Source of the DNA: Cladocopium goreaui
Taxonomy: Eukaryota; Sar; Dinophyceae; Suessiales; Symbiodiniaceae
Assembly (NCBI GenBank): GCA_947184155.2
Contig: CAMXCT020001820.1
Coordinates: 46,001-110,000 of the forward strand
DNA length: 64,000 nt
Direction: 5' to 3'
The notes under the pieces are model-generated. The model was not told where the DNA came from and searched no databases. It was given only the letters and a program-made list of their open reading frames with translations. Positions 7,191 to 18,583 of this stretch are shown here, one piece after another. Every line of letters starts with the position of its first letter. The first letter of the stretch is position 1. The position numbers and the translations under genes are program-made.

Positions 7191-8588
7191 CTATGGTTAT
7201 GTTACCACTTTCCCAATGGCTAGAATATGCTTGGTATCATTTGGTATCATCCAAAAAATGCTTTTCTATCTGTGTCTAAACTGCTGAAAACAATGATGTT
7301 AGAACATTTTTTAGCAAACCCTTGAAGCAACCATATCCAACCATACCAACCATAAAAGTCCGTGGCTGCACCACTGGGAGATTGGGCCATTGTTTATCTA
7401 ATACATAAAAAGTTGGGCTATGAAAAGGGTTTATAAACCATAAAATAATGCGATACAATAATATAATTTAATATAATGCTATAACTAACATATCAGAACT
7501 ACACTATCACTATTCTGAATATTCTATCTATGTTATAAACCACATATCTTGTGCGAATTTATAGGGCATTCCGAATCGTGGCCATCCCTTGGTGCTCGCG
7601 GCTCCGTGATGGAGCTGCTTGTCTCGAAGACCAAACTCACCTGCGAACGCCGAGCGGTGAGAAGATCAATGCCCACGGCTACAAAAATCAGTAGACATGG
7701 CATGGATTTTTAATGATGGTTTCTATAAAATGCTGATGTTTTTTTTTGATGATGGTTTTTATAGACATGGTTTTTAACATTTCTATAATACACATTGCTT
7801 GGCTGTATCCCAGTTCAAACTCAAAAACACCGTTGATGGTGACTATCCACTGGATGTGGAGATTCGAGATCCATCAACATCTCTTTGATATATATATAAA
7901 TACATCCAGATAATGGACAACATGGACAACAAGATGGAGTCAGTGAAAGCTAGAGATTTAACGCCCAAAAATGGGATCCGATCGCATTTTTCGTGGAATA
8001 TCCAACTGTTTATCCAGCCAGCGAGATCGATCCAGCCTGTGAATACGCCGAGTTCTTGATGGAGATCGCTGACGACATATTTTTGCATCCAGTGCATGTG
8101 TCGCTACCTTGGCAGAATTGCACGGTGAAAAAAGGCCGAGGGTTCAAGCCATCAACGATCTGAGTGCCACAAGGCAAGCCAATAGTGACAAATACATGTA
8201 TGAATAAATGTAAGTATATATGTATATATATATGTATATATATACGTATATGACCGTATATGTATATGTATATATATATGTATATGTGTATATATATATA
8301 TGTATATATATATAGACATTTTGCATCCATCCACAAAGTCCAAAGTCCTGAGCCATACCAAAAAACACACCTGAAAAAACATGGCTCAAAAGCCTGAAGA
8401 AATGTTGTCACACGGCCATGGAACTGTTGACCACTGCATCACTGTCGATCCAACCTGGGCGGTGCCATCAGTTCAACATGGAAAATATTGATGTAGATAT
8501 TATATATATATAGATTTGATATAGATATAGAGTACCACAAACACGAATGCAATAGAGACTATAATAGAGAAGACAAGATGCACCAGTT
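7191..8588. other. Non-coding stretch with TATA/TATG microsatellite
   Basis: A GC-rich patch at 7595-7675 may be an exon but has no decisive frame. From 8205 to 8320 there is an ATATATGTATATAC-type microsatellite. The rest is AT-rich with fragments of element words. Long frames inside the microsatellite (Tyr/Ile repeats) are artefacts. Confidence 0.5.
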
Positions 8589-8735
8589 GTGAATCCCCAA
8601 ATCAGCTTTCGAACGATGCTGAAACGATGCTACGTTCACATCCTGGAGACTACCGATGTGGAGACTTGCCCAAGAATGGACTTCTGCGATGTTCTGCACC
8701 AATTATTAAAACTTCCCCCAGGAAAAACAACTTCC
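8589..8735. other. Coding-looking patch, strand unresolved
   Basis: Both strands have open, protein-like frames. The plus strand reads NDAETMLRSHPGDYRCG and the minus strand reads FPGGSFNNWCRTSQKS. No introner junction resolves it. One of the two is probably an exon. Confidence 0.35.
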
Positions 8736-8854
8736 AGTAAACCCTGCGAAAAAAAGCGGTTTGCCAGCACTAGGATCACCCCAATGACTTATCATTCTGA
8801 TGGCTTAAACATGGTTTAACCATCATGTTGATGGGTGGTTTATGACATTGCTTT

Positions 8855-8970
8855 TACCCTCTGGTAAACTGTTACATAACTATGGAAAGATCCACCATTG
8901 TTCATGGGTACATAAATCAACAATTTCTATGGCCATTTTCAATAGTTTTTTGTTTGTTTACCAGAGGGTA
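8855..8970. mobile_element. Introner family 1 copy
   Basis: TACCCTCTGGTAAAC and GTTTACCAGAGGGTA ends are intact, with the standard interior. The right flank is a run of CCATTGTT/CCATT words, so this copy probably sits in non-coding sequence. A partial second right end (CATAACCAGAGGCTA) follows at about 9075-9090. Confidence 0.85.
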
Positions 8971-9739
8971 AATCCCATATCATCCCATTGTTCACCATTG
9001 TTAACCCATTCTTCAACCATCAAACCGCCATTAAATCACCATTTATGGTGCCATTTATCACCATTTTTGTTGACATAACCAGAGGCTACTAATGCCCATG
9101 ATCTCCCCATGACACCCTGGGGATCAGGGACGATCAAAGGTGGCGGAGGAGTTGGCTGCCCAAAATCGAAGCTCCTGCGGCTTCGTTGGGGATTTTTTTT
9201 TTTTTCATGGTAAAGACGTTACCATCCAACAAAAGTAGGGCTTTAAAAGTGGGAAATCCATGGAAATCCCACGTTTCGACGTTTCGATTCTCCCATTAAA
9301 GCATAAAGCAGTTCTGGGACTGAAAATTGAGAATGGATATTCTCTCTTTCTCTCTCTCTCTCTATATGTATACGCATATACACAGATGTGGTTGGTGTCT
9401 CATAAGCTATTTTTTGCAACAAACACTCATGATACTGATGCTGCTTCCTTTGGAAAATGTTGGCCATGGATATTGACATGCCATCGTGGTATCGTGGCTT
9501 TCCAGGCTAAATCAGTAAATCCTGATCGGTCGAAGATCGCTGAGGTGGTGAACATAACTCTAACAACTGGGACTTCTGGTAGATATATATATAATTATAT
9601 ATGTATGTATCTGTATATCTATGTATATATATATATATCTAGTTAATGGGGCTATAAAACCATCTTATAACCTGGGGTCCGACACGTCCGACGGATGATT
9701 TTCCAAGTCGGCTCATGTCCATTCCAGCGCACTTTTGAG

Positions 9740-9806
9740 ATATCAAACATCCCCCCATACCGGGTTTAGTGGGGGATTTACACACATTTAGGGGGATGTT
9801 TGATAG
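9740..9806. mobile_element. Short hairpin element
   Basis: ATATCAAACATCCCCC and GGGGGATGTTTGATA are inverted copies about 35 bases apart, flanked by GAGATAT on both sides. It is a small snapback element with no coding capacity. Confidence 0.65.
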
Positions 9807-9854
9807 AGATATGACCATTTAGTGACCATTTAGGGGGGCATTAGAGCCATGAGA

Positions 9855-9917
9855 TCACGAGGAGCTTCCGTTGATCTTGAGGTCCTCCATGAACACGTTG
9901 TCCACGAACAAATAGGC
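9855..9917 (-). CDS. C-terminal exon, 20 residues
   Basis: After an acceptor CTGCCGAG the minus strand encodes AYLFVDNVFMEDLKINGSSS and a TGA stop, in phase 0. The residues upstream in frame (THPAE) also look coding but a TGA precedes them. The phrase resembles a beta-sandwich or repeat unit, but no family is assigned. Confidence 0.5.
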   Translation of the reverse strand, partial: AYLFVDNVFMEDLKINGSSS

Positions 9918-10194
9918 CTCGGCAGGATGCGTGACCAGTCAGCGAAAAGGACGAGGATTTTCGTCCCCAAAAGGTGGTGAAATCACCATTTGGGGGTGTC
10001 CTCTTTCGGGGGTAGCCATGGGTAGCCCATTTTATCATCCATTTTATCATTTTGTCATAGGATTTGAGAAGATTTTCCTTTCTAAAGCATCAATTTTGGG
10101 GGATCCCATGGTATCACCATTTCGGGTACCACTCAGAACATACACCCGAAATCTTGCTGGGATTGGTCCCCTTGGGCCCTTGATCATTTGCTAA

Positions 10195-10290
10195 GGCGCA
10201 CGAATAAAGCTGCAGCTTGAAGCAGTTAGTCCGGAGGGACAGGATGCGGTTTCAGAGCCACCGACCAGGGAATACCTGCCGAACAGGGGA
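10195..10290 (-). CDS. Candidate Ser/Gly-rich C-terminal exon
   Basis: Following GTTCGGCAG the minus strand reads YSLVGGSETASCPSGL then TASSCSFIRAP and a TAG. Serine, glycine and cysteine dominate. Alternative frames are open for shorter stretches. The upstream partner is unknown. Confidence 0.4.
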
Positions 10291-10599
10291 AGTGTCCATT
10301 TTTTGGGGTCAGGTGGATTCACAAGGCCAGGAAAATGATGGAATCCATGTATTCATGAAGACAAACTAGGCCAACAAACCATGGGAGAAACCGGGGGCTG
10401 AGAGCTGGACATGACTGCAGTAAGATACTGTAACATAGCTATGGACAATCCACAATTCCAATGGGTACATCATCGAAGCAAATGGGCCATGGCTGTTTTT
10501 TCAAGGAGCTTCAAAAGTAAGCAATCTCCCAGCCCCTTCAACACTGGATGAATCTGATCAGAGGTGACGTCCTCTAAAAGAGGGCTTCCAGAACTTTAC

Positions 10600-10722
10600 T
10601 TACTGTGCTAAACGTAGGGAATGAGGGAATGATCCACTGGCTAACTATCAATAATAATCCCAGCAATTCCCAGCAACCCATCCAGCAACCCATCCAGTAA
10701 CCCTACGTAAAACACCGGTAAG
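10600..10722. mobile_element. Introner family 3 copy
   Basis: TTACTGTGCTAAACGTAGGG at the left and CCCTACGTAAAACACCGGTAA at the right match the copy at 2628-2756 in opposite orientation, including the CCAGCAACCCATCCAGC internal repeat. Both terminal CTGGT/ACCAG words are mutated here, so this copy would not carry both splice sites. Confidence 0.7.
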
Positions 10723-11640
10723 TTTAAAAACCATAGGATCCCATTCCAAAATCTTCCACCATTGCAACCAGTTTGGCTTGGCACTGCACTCACAATCCGA
10801 TCAACGCCAAAAACGACTCATTTGCCCATTTTCAGACACAGCAAATCGCAAAATTCATCAATTGATTGCTTAAACCCTATTAATAGTCTTAGTGGTGGCT
10901 TGATGGTTATTGATGGTTATTGATGGTTATTGCTAATTCATAACATTTTTTTTGGACCCCCCAACTTTTTCGTGGGGGGTTCACCTGTGAAATCATCGAC
11001 CCAGGATGAAGCTTCGGGAAATTCCCAGCGTGGTGCCCCAGTTCGAAGTTTGCTTATAAACCCCAAAAAGCGAGTTCGATATATCTACCATAAATCCAAC
11101 TGGAGTTCTCTTCACCGACTTAGCTATAAATCAACCAGAAAAAATCCCATGAAATCTCCATGAATTGTATCCAACGGGGCTCCCGCCTCCACGTCAGGTG
11201 CCAATTGGAAGTTTCCACGCTGGTATTGAAGCCTGTGCTGATGTTCAGAGTCAAGGCCTGCAGAGGTTGTGGAAAACGCTGGCAGAGCAGAAGTCATGGA
11301 CACGGGGAAGCAAGAAATTCAAAAGAAAGATGCAAAAGGCACACATTTAGTAACTGATATGAATTATCTTAATTTATATTGGTGATGACATATAATCAGT
11401 GCTGGGATCAAGATTACTTGGAACCATTTAGCTGCACTGGGTCCAGCCGAGGTTTGAGAACCCCTATCTGGATACAACTTTTCTCGTCCCTTAAATGCAC
11501 TGGTGATTGAACCACCCAAAGTTAGATCACAGGCCACCCAGGCCACCCAAACGAGTGGTTTCTGTTGGTTGATAACTACAATGAGTAAGGATTTATATGA
11601 TATCTATATCAAGTATCATAGTTGCATAGTTGAAAACTAT

Positions 11641-11700
11641 CTATCTATCTATCTATCTATCCATCCATCCATCCATCCATCCATCCATCCATCCATCTAG
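11641..11700. repeat. CTAT and CATC tetranucleotide microsatellite
   Basis: A run of CTAT units passes into a run of CATC units. It is simple sequence with no coding meaning. It continues on the right into AT-rich sequence. Confidence 0.9.
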
Positions 11701-11756
11701 TTGATATATATATCACATATAATTTATAACTATCTATATTAAATGTTATAGATAAT

Positions 11757-11927
11757 CTAGATATCTCCATGCTTAAAGTGGCCACCGATGCCTCTTAGAA
11801 AAGTGGATCCTCCCGCCTTCAGTCCCACATCAGCGGAGGCCCAGGCTGAACTATTGCTGGACCTGGCAGTTACTCTGCCAAGATAGAACCAAGACCAACA
11901 ACCATGCAGGGATAATGGGGAAGTCAT
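11757..11927 (-). CDS. Small open frame or terminal exon, 56 residues
   Basis: The minus strand reads MTSPLSLHGCWSWFYLG, then TARSSNSSAWASADVGLK and GGSTFLRGIGGHFKHGDI before TAG. Composition is protein-like, with GC-rich third positions relative to the AT-rich surroundings. The ATG could be a start or part of a longer exon. Confidence 0.5.
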   Translation of the reverse strand: MTSPLSLHGCWSWFYLGRVTARSSNSSAWASADVGLKAGGSTFLRGIGGHFKHGDI

Positions 11928-12012
11928 GAGATATATAATGGGATATATATAACGGACTATATAATGGGATATATATATATATGAGATATATAATGGGATA
12001 TATAATGGTGCA

Positions 12013-12129
12013 TACCGTCTGGTAAAAACTTACATTTTGCTATAGAACATCACCGCTTTTATTGGGTAATTCACTTTTTTCTATGGCAATGTCCAATAGC
12101 TACAGTATGTTAGTCATTACCAGAGGGTA
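12013..12129. mobile_element. Introner family 1 copy
   Basis: TACCGTCTGGTAAAA and TCATTACCAGAGGGTA ends are slightly diverged from consensus, with the standard interior. On the minus strand an open frame (KLPFPRMSYPL) leads into the CTG|GTAATG donor, but the downstream flank is AT repeat, so the splice is not confirmed. Confidence 0.8.
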
Positions 12130-12366
12130 ACTCATCCTGGGGAATGGCAGCTTGGGATTTTTGGCATTTTGGTGATCAACAAACTTACGACCGGACATGA
12201 CCACAACCACTGGCTTTTATTTTTAAAAACATCACCGGAACCACTGGCTGTTTTTTCTTGGAAAACATGGCCAGTTTCTGGCTGTTTCTTTTTGGGCATG
12301 GAGAGATTCGATAGATCATTGGGATAGATTGGACATATTGGCGATACAATGCAGATGCAATGGGGA

Positions 12367-12494
12367 TACAAGGTGGTGCCCCCTAGATAGCTAAGTTGGA
12401 TTATAACTCCAATAACTATGGTTTATAGGTGATATATCTATAGTTAATGGGGTTTATAAACCAATTTATAACGTTTGGAGGGCACCACCTTGTA
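12367..12494. mobile_element. Family 12 inverted-repeat element
   Basis: The ends TACAAGGTGGTGCCCCC and GGGCACCACCTTGTA are inverted copies around an AT-rich interior with AGCTAAGTTGG and TTATAAACC words. A relative is nested at 37905-38029, where the host sequence shows a TA target duplication. Confidence 0.8.
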
Positions 12495-12789
12495 TGATCG
12501 ACAATATGACATAGCTTTGTTTGATTTTTCTTGGGGACCCAATTCCACTGGATTGTCGTCATTTTCCCATGGCCATGGAAATGACCATCAATTGGGGAAC
12601 CCACCGAGGCTGACATCGCTACAATGATAGACTCATTGGTGGCTTCAATTTATTCCAAATTCTAACGGATGGAACTGATATACTTACCTGCAGGTAATCA
12701 ATTTGGAAGTAGCAGACTGCAGCAGGAATGGGCAACAAGTGGAAAATAGCTATGCACCATCGGGGTTACCATTACCCAGGGTAACCTGT

Positions 12790-13870
12790 GCCCCAGGTTT
12801 TGTAGATACAAGTCTGACTTTAGAACACAAAACTACAAAAGTGGAGTCAGTCAGGAAAAAAACACCTACAGAAGAATGTCCCGGTTAGAAAAAATGTTCC
12901 TACAAAAGTCTCAGGGTTTTACAACCCATGTTTTTTTTTGTGTTTTTTTTGTTTTTTGAAATAGCCTTAATTTCTATAATACTTTTGTAGGGCCTTGTTC
13001 ACATGTTGGTTGATAACTTCTGTAGTGAAATTTAAGGTCCTTTTTCTGGATGGTCCAAGGGCACAGGATATGTTTGTAGTGAATCTGGGGTTGATTTTTC
13101 CGCTACGGCAACTGCTTTCAACAGCTTTCAACCAGGGATTATTCTGACTAACTTAAGCTACTTCTTGGGTCGTACCATGTCGTACCTTAAAAAAATAAAC
13201 GACACACCCATTTCCCCAAGATTTCCTAAGTTTCTTTTTCACGGTCTTCGCGATGGATTGCTTCTCGTCATTTTTCTGCATAGCTGGGCTATGCACTATG
13301 GAACCTAACTTTGAAGAGTTATGGACATACCTAGCTATGCACCAAGACGATCCAAGACGATCCTACAGGATCCTACAGGCCCTTGCTTTTGTCTACCCCT
13401 GACAAAAAATACATATAAATAAATGTATATAAATATAAATAAATATATGAAAAATCAATAAAATTCATGGTAATTCTTGGAGAATTATTCTTGGGAAATG
13501 TGTTTGCATGATGTTAACTGAACATAATTTCCGTAGATTTGCAAGGCCTTTGTGAAAACTTAGATTGGAACTAGTACTACAAAACAGTCTGCACCTACAG
13601 TTTTTTGGGGCACAGCATACCTACAAATTGTTTTTGGCCACAATTTATCCATTACAAAAGACTCTTGGTTTTCGCAGTAGGTCCATTTAAGGATTCATAC
13701 AATTTGAACACTTTTGGTGGACCAGGCAGGAATGCCTACAAAGGTATCGCTCTACTACAAAAACCGGGTACACAGCAAAGTGGTCCTTACAAAATGGAGC
13801 CTTACAGAACCCTTTGTAGGGGTCACATGATACCGGCTTTTGTAGAGACAATGGTATCCCCGATTATGCA
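12790..13870. other. Stretch enriched in a CTACAAAA/TTTTGTAG motif
   Basis: The word CTACAAAA (or CTACAGAA, TTACAAAA) and its reverse complement recur at roughly 30-100-base spacing in both orientations through this kilobase. Examples lie near 12799, 12832, 12901, 12984, 13578, 13764 and 13838. A 91-codon plus-strand frame (13605-13880) runs through the densest part and I do not trust it as a gene. Confidence 0.45.
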
Positions 13871-14901
13871 CCCACCATAGGGCCTTAGATTAGCACCAGC
13901 CTTACCACATTCCTCTGGGCTTTCCCACGGTGAGGCATTCCGCTGGCTCACATATTGACTAAACCTCGGATGCAAATCGCGACTTTTCCACCTGGGCGCT
14001 ACCACCTTGTAGCAACTTAGCTGTTGGTTAGGTTGTTGTGAAAGCAAATGGAGCTATGATTGTCCCCATTATATCACCATTTATATCCACCAGCTCTTAT
14101 CATCTATGTCACCTCATCCATTTATAGATTACCTTCCCATTAACCCATCCATTTCATTCGGGGATTTCCCATCGACATGCATTTTTATCCATTCTTCCAC
14201 CATTGGCTCATTGTATCATCACTATATCATCATTTTTTAACCATCATTTATCCGATATCATGATTATATCACTACATCATATTTATATCACAATAATTTT
14301 ATATAATGATGCCACCATACATACAAATCATAGTAAGAATTGTATGATGATACATTATATCATATAATATTATCACTATATCATTTTATGTTATCATACC
14401 ATAGTAAATCTTGGGACCCCGACGTGGAGCTCAAGTCTGGCAGAGAGATCTGTCCATTCAACGTCGCCTGGGACGGAACTTCTTCCAGATTTCACCAGAA
14501 TTTTTCTTGGGTAATATGATGAGTATATAATGGGAATATGATGGTAATATATGCAGAGAGAATGGATATGTATAATATCTAAAATTCATTCTTTCTTTCT
14601 TTCTTTCTTTCTTTCTCTCTATCTATATATATATATAACATGCATCTCAGTAATATTCAACAATTCTGATGGGTCGGTGAAAATGGGTTTTGTCTCCGAA
14701 TTGCCATCTTAATAGGATTAAATGATTAATCAGTGGATTCGTGGTAATTTTCCTCCAAAATAGACAACAGTATGGCCGCTGATTTTCACAACCCTCCTGT
14801 TCCTAAAACTTACTGGACAGTGAAAACAGAACTCTGCAATCGGATGGTTTTCAAGGCAAAATAGCCGCTGTTGAGCGACGTTCATCCATCAGCCAGTCTA
14901 A

Positions 14902-15141
14902 CTAATGCCTTCCCACCATCCCACATTTTGTCGCATGAATCACCACATCAGTTGGCGGTCCAATCCCAACTTTTGAGATCCTTTCTGTGACGAAAGCCCA
15001 AAAATCGATCCTCAATTTTCTCAATTTGGGTCGCAAAAATCCCCACGGTTTTTCGCCTGCAGCATGGCCACCTCCAAGTCTGCATCCACCAACAAGAGGG
15101 GCACCTGATGTTTCATCAACCTCCCATCTTGCTAATATCAT
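14902..15141 (-). CDS. 79-codon open frame, probable terminal exon
   Basis: A minus-strand frame reads ARWEVDETSGAPLVGG, AAGEKPWGFLRPKLRK, RIDFWAFVTERISKVG and PPTDVVIHATKCG to a TAG. It is more protein-like than the plus-strand frame over the same bases. Possible internal donor TCAG|GTGCCC and acceptor CTGCAG sites near 15065-15105 mean part may be intronic. Confidence 0.45.
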   Translation of the reverse strand: MILARWEVDETSGAPLVGGCRLGGGHAAGEKPWGFLRPKLRKLRIDFWAFVTERISKVGIGPPTDVVIHATKCGMVGRH

Positions 15142-15821
15142 TATGGCACTAATATTGTTAATTGAGTAGTATTAGTAATATGGGAGGTTAACCAGGATCA
15201 TCCATATTACTCATTAGTGGCACTAATCATATAACTAGTATTATTCATTAACACTATGATTGTTGCTTTGTATATCCTATTATATTCTCATACACAAGAA
15301 GGTATATAGAAATCATAATATTATATACCCATCATATTCCCAGTAATGTGGTTAAATCAATGTCAAAAACCAGCCATGACTGGGAATGGTAAGTTTCTAC
15401 CACCTATATATTTATGGTGATGACTGGGGGATGATTTATGATTGTTTTACCCACACTAATAAAAGTCACTAACACTATGACAGGATAAAAGTACTGATAC
15501 AATTGAATCGTAAAACATCTTTAAAGAACACACACACACACAGAATCAACAGCGCAGATATGTATATTATATACACACAGACCACACAGAGCCACAATCA
15601 TAGATCATCTACAGGATCTGAGATATGGTTGAGTCGAGTCATCCAAACCCTTTTGCCCAACCCGTTTGTCAACTAGGATCCTCTTCCTGCTATTCGGGGA
15701 TGGGTTTACCAATACTTTGGGTGGGTTTAAGGAAAAACCGCCCAGCAAACCATGGGTTTTTCCCATGAAGTATGGGGTTTCCTGTGAATTTTCCCGAAAA
15801 AAACAAGTCACGGAACGAAGA

Positions 15822-15985
15822 TCACAAGGAGTTTCTCAAGTCGGCAAGCTTAAAATCTCCAGAGAAAGCAGGTATCTGGTGTTTTGGGCATGCCATGTTG
15901 TCTATTGATTGATGTTTGGAGGGTGTCGAATCCGTGACCTTTTTGAGAGAAAAATCTTCGTAAGACTTAACAAGAATGGGGTTGT
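15822..15985 (-). CDS. C-terminal exon, 53 residues
   Basis: The exon follows ACTATTTCAG, enters with two bases and encodes NPILVKSYEDFSLKKV, TDSTPSKHQSIDNMAC and PKHQIPAFSGDFKLADL before TGA. The acceptor lies in the recurring TGTCTGAAA word. It looks like a genuine soluble C-terminus. No family is recognised. Confidence 0.6.
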
Positions 15986-17766
15986 CTGAAATAGTGTACC
16001 CCAAACTTTGATGTTTTGTAAAACATGACAATATTTGACAGGGGGCCGGGGCTATCCCAATTCTATGACGGCACCAGCGAGGACCTCGAGAGAAAATTGA
16101 ATACTCGTTGGTTCAGAACGGAATGTCCATTTTTCATGAATTATGGGAATCCCCAAAAATAGAAGGGTAGGTTAATTTTTCCCCGAGCTGATCATCAACC
16201 AACCATCATTCATTCATCCATTATGTATATATATATATTTGATGGTCGAAAGTCAACCGCCTATAAATCATGGTGAAAACCCTATAAATCATGGTGAAAT
16301 CCCTATGAAACTATGGTGAATTCTCCATGAAACCTTGGTGAAATCCCTATGAAACCTTGGTGAAATCCTCATCAACCACCAGCTTTTTGTTGACCCGCCC
16401 TTGGCACCTCTTCAGGCGCGGGCTCCACGGGGACGTGCGCAGAGATGGTTGGGCTGGCAGACGTGGTTTCCTGCACCTGGCGCCCGAAACATGGCTTGCA
16501 TGGTGGGAGAATCAAGGAATGGTTTTTGGGATTGGGGAATCATCCCCAAATGGCCTTCTGATACTAGCTATTTTCAGGTTTCTGATTTGACATTTCCAGG
16601 AAATTTCGACATTTTGGACTCCTAAATGTTGATGGTTTGTCGCCATTTTTTTCCCCTCAAACTGCGATTGTGGGTACCCGTTGGTAATTTAATATAGCCA
16701 TTGAAAATGGCCATAGAAATAGTTGATTTATCCATTGAAAATGATGATTTTCCATAGTTATATTAGCAAGATTTTCTCCCCCAAGGAGAGATCTTCTCGC
16801 AGTGGATCAACCTTATTTGGTACTCACTATGTATATATAATTATAAATCTATTGTACATACATTTGTACACATACCTATACATTTGTATAACACTCTTAT
16901 CACAATCATTTTACTACCACATTCTTTTTGGAGGTATACGTCATCCATATCTACAGCTATATCTATATCTATTTATCTTAAAATATCTCCCCCTGTAGAC
17001 ATCCCATTCCATGCCATACCGTTACACAACACGCACGTCTCGCGGCCTGTGTGCTCGGACGACAGGGGCAGAAGCGTCGTAGAGCATCGCCTTTGGCGTC
17101 ACAACCTCGGTTTGGGGAGGGTTGAAGAATTTTTTCGATATGTTTTTTCCTGAAATAGGGATACCCCCAAATCATCCATTTGATTATCGAATTTTCCATT
17201 ATAAACCATCCAGCTATTGGGGTAACCCCATGAATGGAAAAACACCATACGTTTTTTTTCCTGAACATTTAGGGGAAAACCAGCAAACATCACTGGTTTA
17301 TCATCATTTTCCCCATGACATCGCCAATTTGTGGGTATACGCCATTTTCAGACAGACCCATACGGTTGAATATGCTGGTTATATGTTGGGTATATTTTGG
17401 TTGACATTCTTAGGTCGCTTCATTGCCAAAAATGCTGAGCTTGTTGTTGCTTAAGTTATGAAAGCCGTAATCAATCCACTGAGAGTGGGGGTGGATTACC
17501 CCCCCAATCAAAATGTATCACTTGGGTGTGTCTGAAAATGGGTCAGACCGCGAAACTACAAGTTTGAAATCCATATTGGGGTTTTCATGGGGTTCTGATA
17601 GTTGTGATTTTCACATCGCAACAATCTTGGGTTTTCCATGGGGTTATGATAGTTATTTGCCATGATAGCTCTGGGGTCAATATGTGGGTTGATAGAATTT
17701 TGGTTCGTAATTGAGGGTGAGTTATAATTAACCATTGGGGTTATCAACCCAATATTCTATCAATGA
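15986..17766. other. Intronic or intergenic sequence with degraded elements
   Basis: Contains four imperfect repeats of GGTGAAATCCCTATGAAAC near 16270-16370, a degraded family-1 copy at 16673-16770 and a family-5-type inverted element at 17148-17250 (CCCAAATCATCCATTT...CAGCTATTGGGGTA). A patch at 16400-16500 is GC-rich and may hold an exon. No frame is decisive. Confidence 0.4.
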
Positions 17767-17858
17767 TTGTTAAGCCGTGAAAATTATAACTAACCCCAAT
17801 AATTGCGGTTCTTGCATGCTAATAATTGGGGTTAGTTATGATTATCACGGCTTAACAA
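17767..17858. repeat. Near-perfect hairpin with arms of about 38 bp
   Basis: TTGTTAAGCCGTGAAAATTA... and its inverted copy ...TAATTATCACGGCTTAACAA-type right arm enclose a loop of about 15 bases containing CTTGCATGC. A weaker inverted pair surrounds it from about 17690. This is a snapback element or foldback. Confidence 0.75.
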
Positions 17859-17928
17859 CTGAGTTTTTTTTTTCGAGAATGGTGCTTTGAATATTGGGGA
17901 GATGATTGACGATACTTATTCTTGGGAT

Positions 17929-18042
17929 TACCCTCTAGTAAACTGATACATAACTATGGAAAATCACAATGTCTAATGGGTAAATCAACTATAAATATTA
18001 TAAATGGCCATATCAACAATAGCTATGTTAGTTTACCAGCTG
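17929..18042. mobile_element. Introner family 1 copy with mutated ends
   Basis: The left end reads TACCCTCTAGTAAAC, so the CTGG has become CTAG. The right end reads GTTTACCAGCTGCTAA, so the outer AGGGTA has diverged. On the minus strand GTAAAC and CTAG| could still act as donor and acceptor. Confidence 0.75.
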
Positions 18043-18328
18043 CTAATATTCACCATGAAATTGGTGGTTGACCCAGGGCTAGGGGGAAGCAACTTAAAAG
18101 TCAGATGTGTCATTTAATGTCATTACTAAGATCTTTGGATGTTAAATGGCATTTACTTGTATATATATATATATTCATATATATATAACACGTGGGCTAC
18201 CTCATTTTTGACAAATAACCTGATGGGAAATTGGACTGGAATTTTCCAGGCAAACGATCAGCTGTTTTTTTATTCCGCTGATACTCCACAAGGGGCAAGT
18301 GCCATGGTATACAAGCGACCTGAACCAG

Positions 18329-18583
18329 CTACACCGTAAAATCAACATGGAACCTGAACAAATGGCGCCCCGAAGAGGTTTTTACTACTGGATGTGACCG
18401 AACTGCTGGGTGCCATGTCAAATCTAAGGGTGTAGATTCTTCAATGACCAGGTTATGACCTTGGGTGAACTCCACTCCCAGCTGTGTTGCAACGAAAAGA
18501 ATGGTCTTTGTCTTTTGACGAAACTTGATTGCTGGTCCGATTTTGTAAGCTGAAACCGGTCTACCGTGGTTTACAAAAACCAT
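18329..18583 (-). CDS. 84-codon open frame, probable exon
   Basis: Minus-strand frame with strong coding character: SAYKIGPAIKFRQKTK, ILFVATQLGVEFTQG, NLVIEESTPLDLTWHP and SGRHLFRFHVDFTV. A TTTCAG acceptor lies near 18555 and a GTGTAG donor overlaps the terminal codon, so the exon is roughly 18330-18555, or it ends at the TAG. The alternation of charged and beta-forming residues suggests a globular domain. The family is unknown. Confidence 0.6.
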   Translation of the reverse strand: MVFVNHGRPVSAYKIGPAIKFRQKTKTILFVATQLGVEFTQGHNLVIEESTPLDLTWHPAVRSHPVVKTSSGRHLFRFHVDFTV

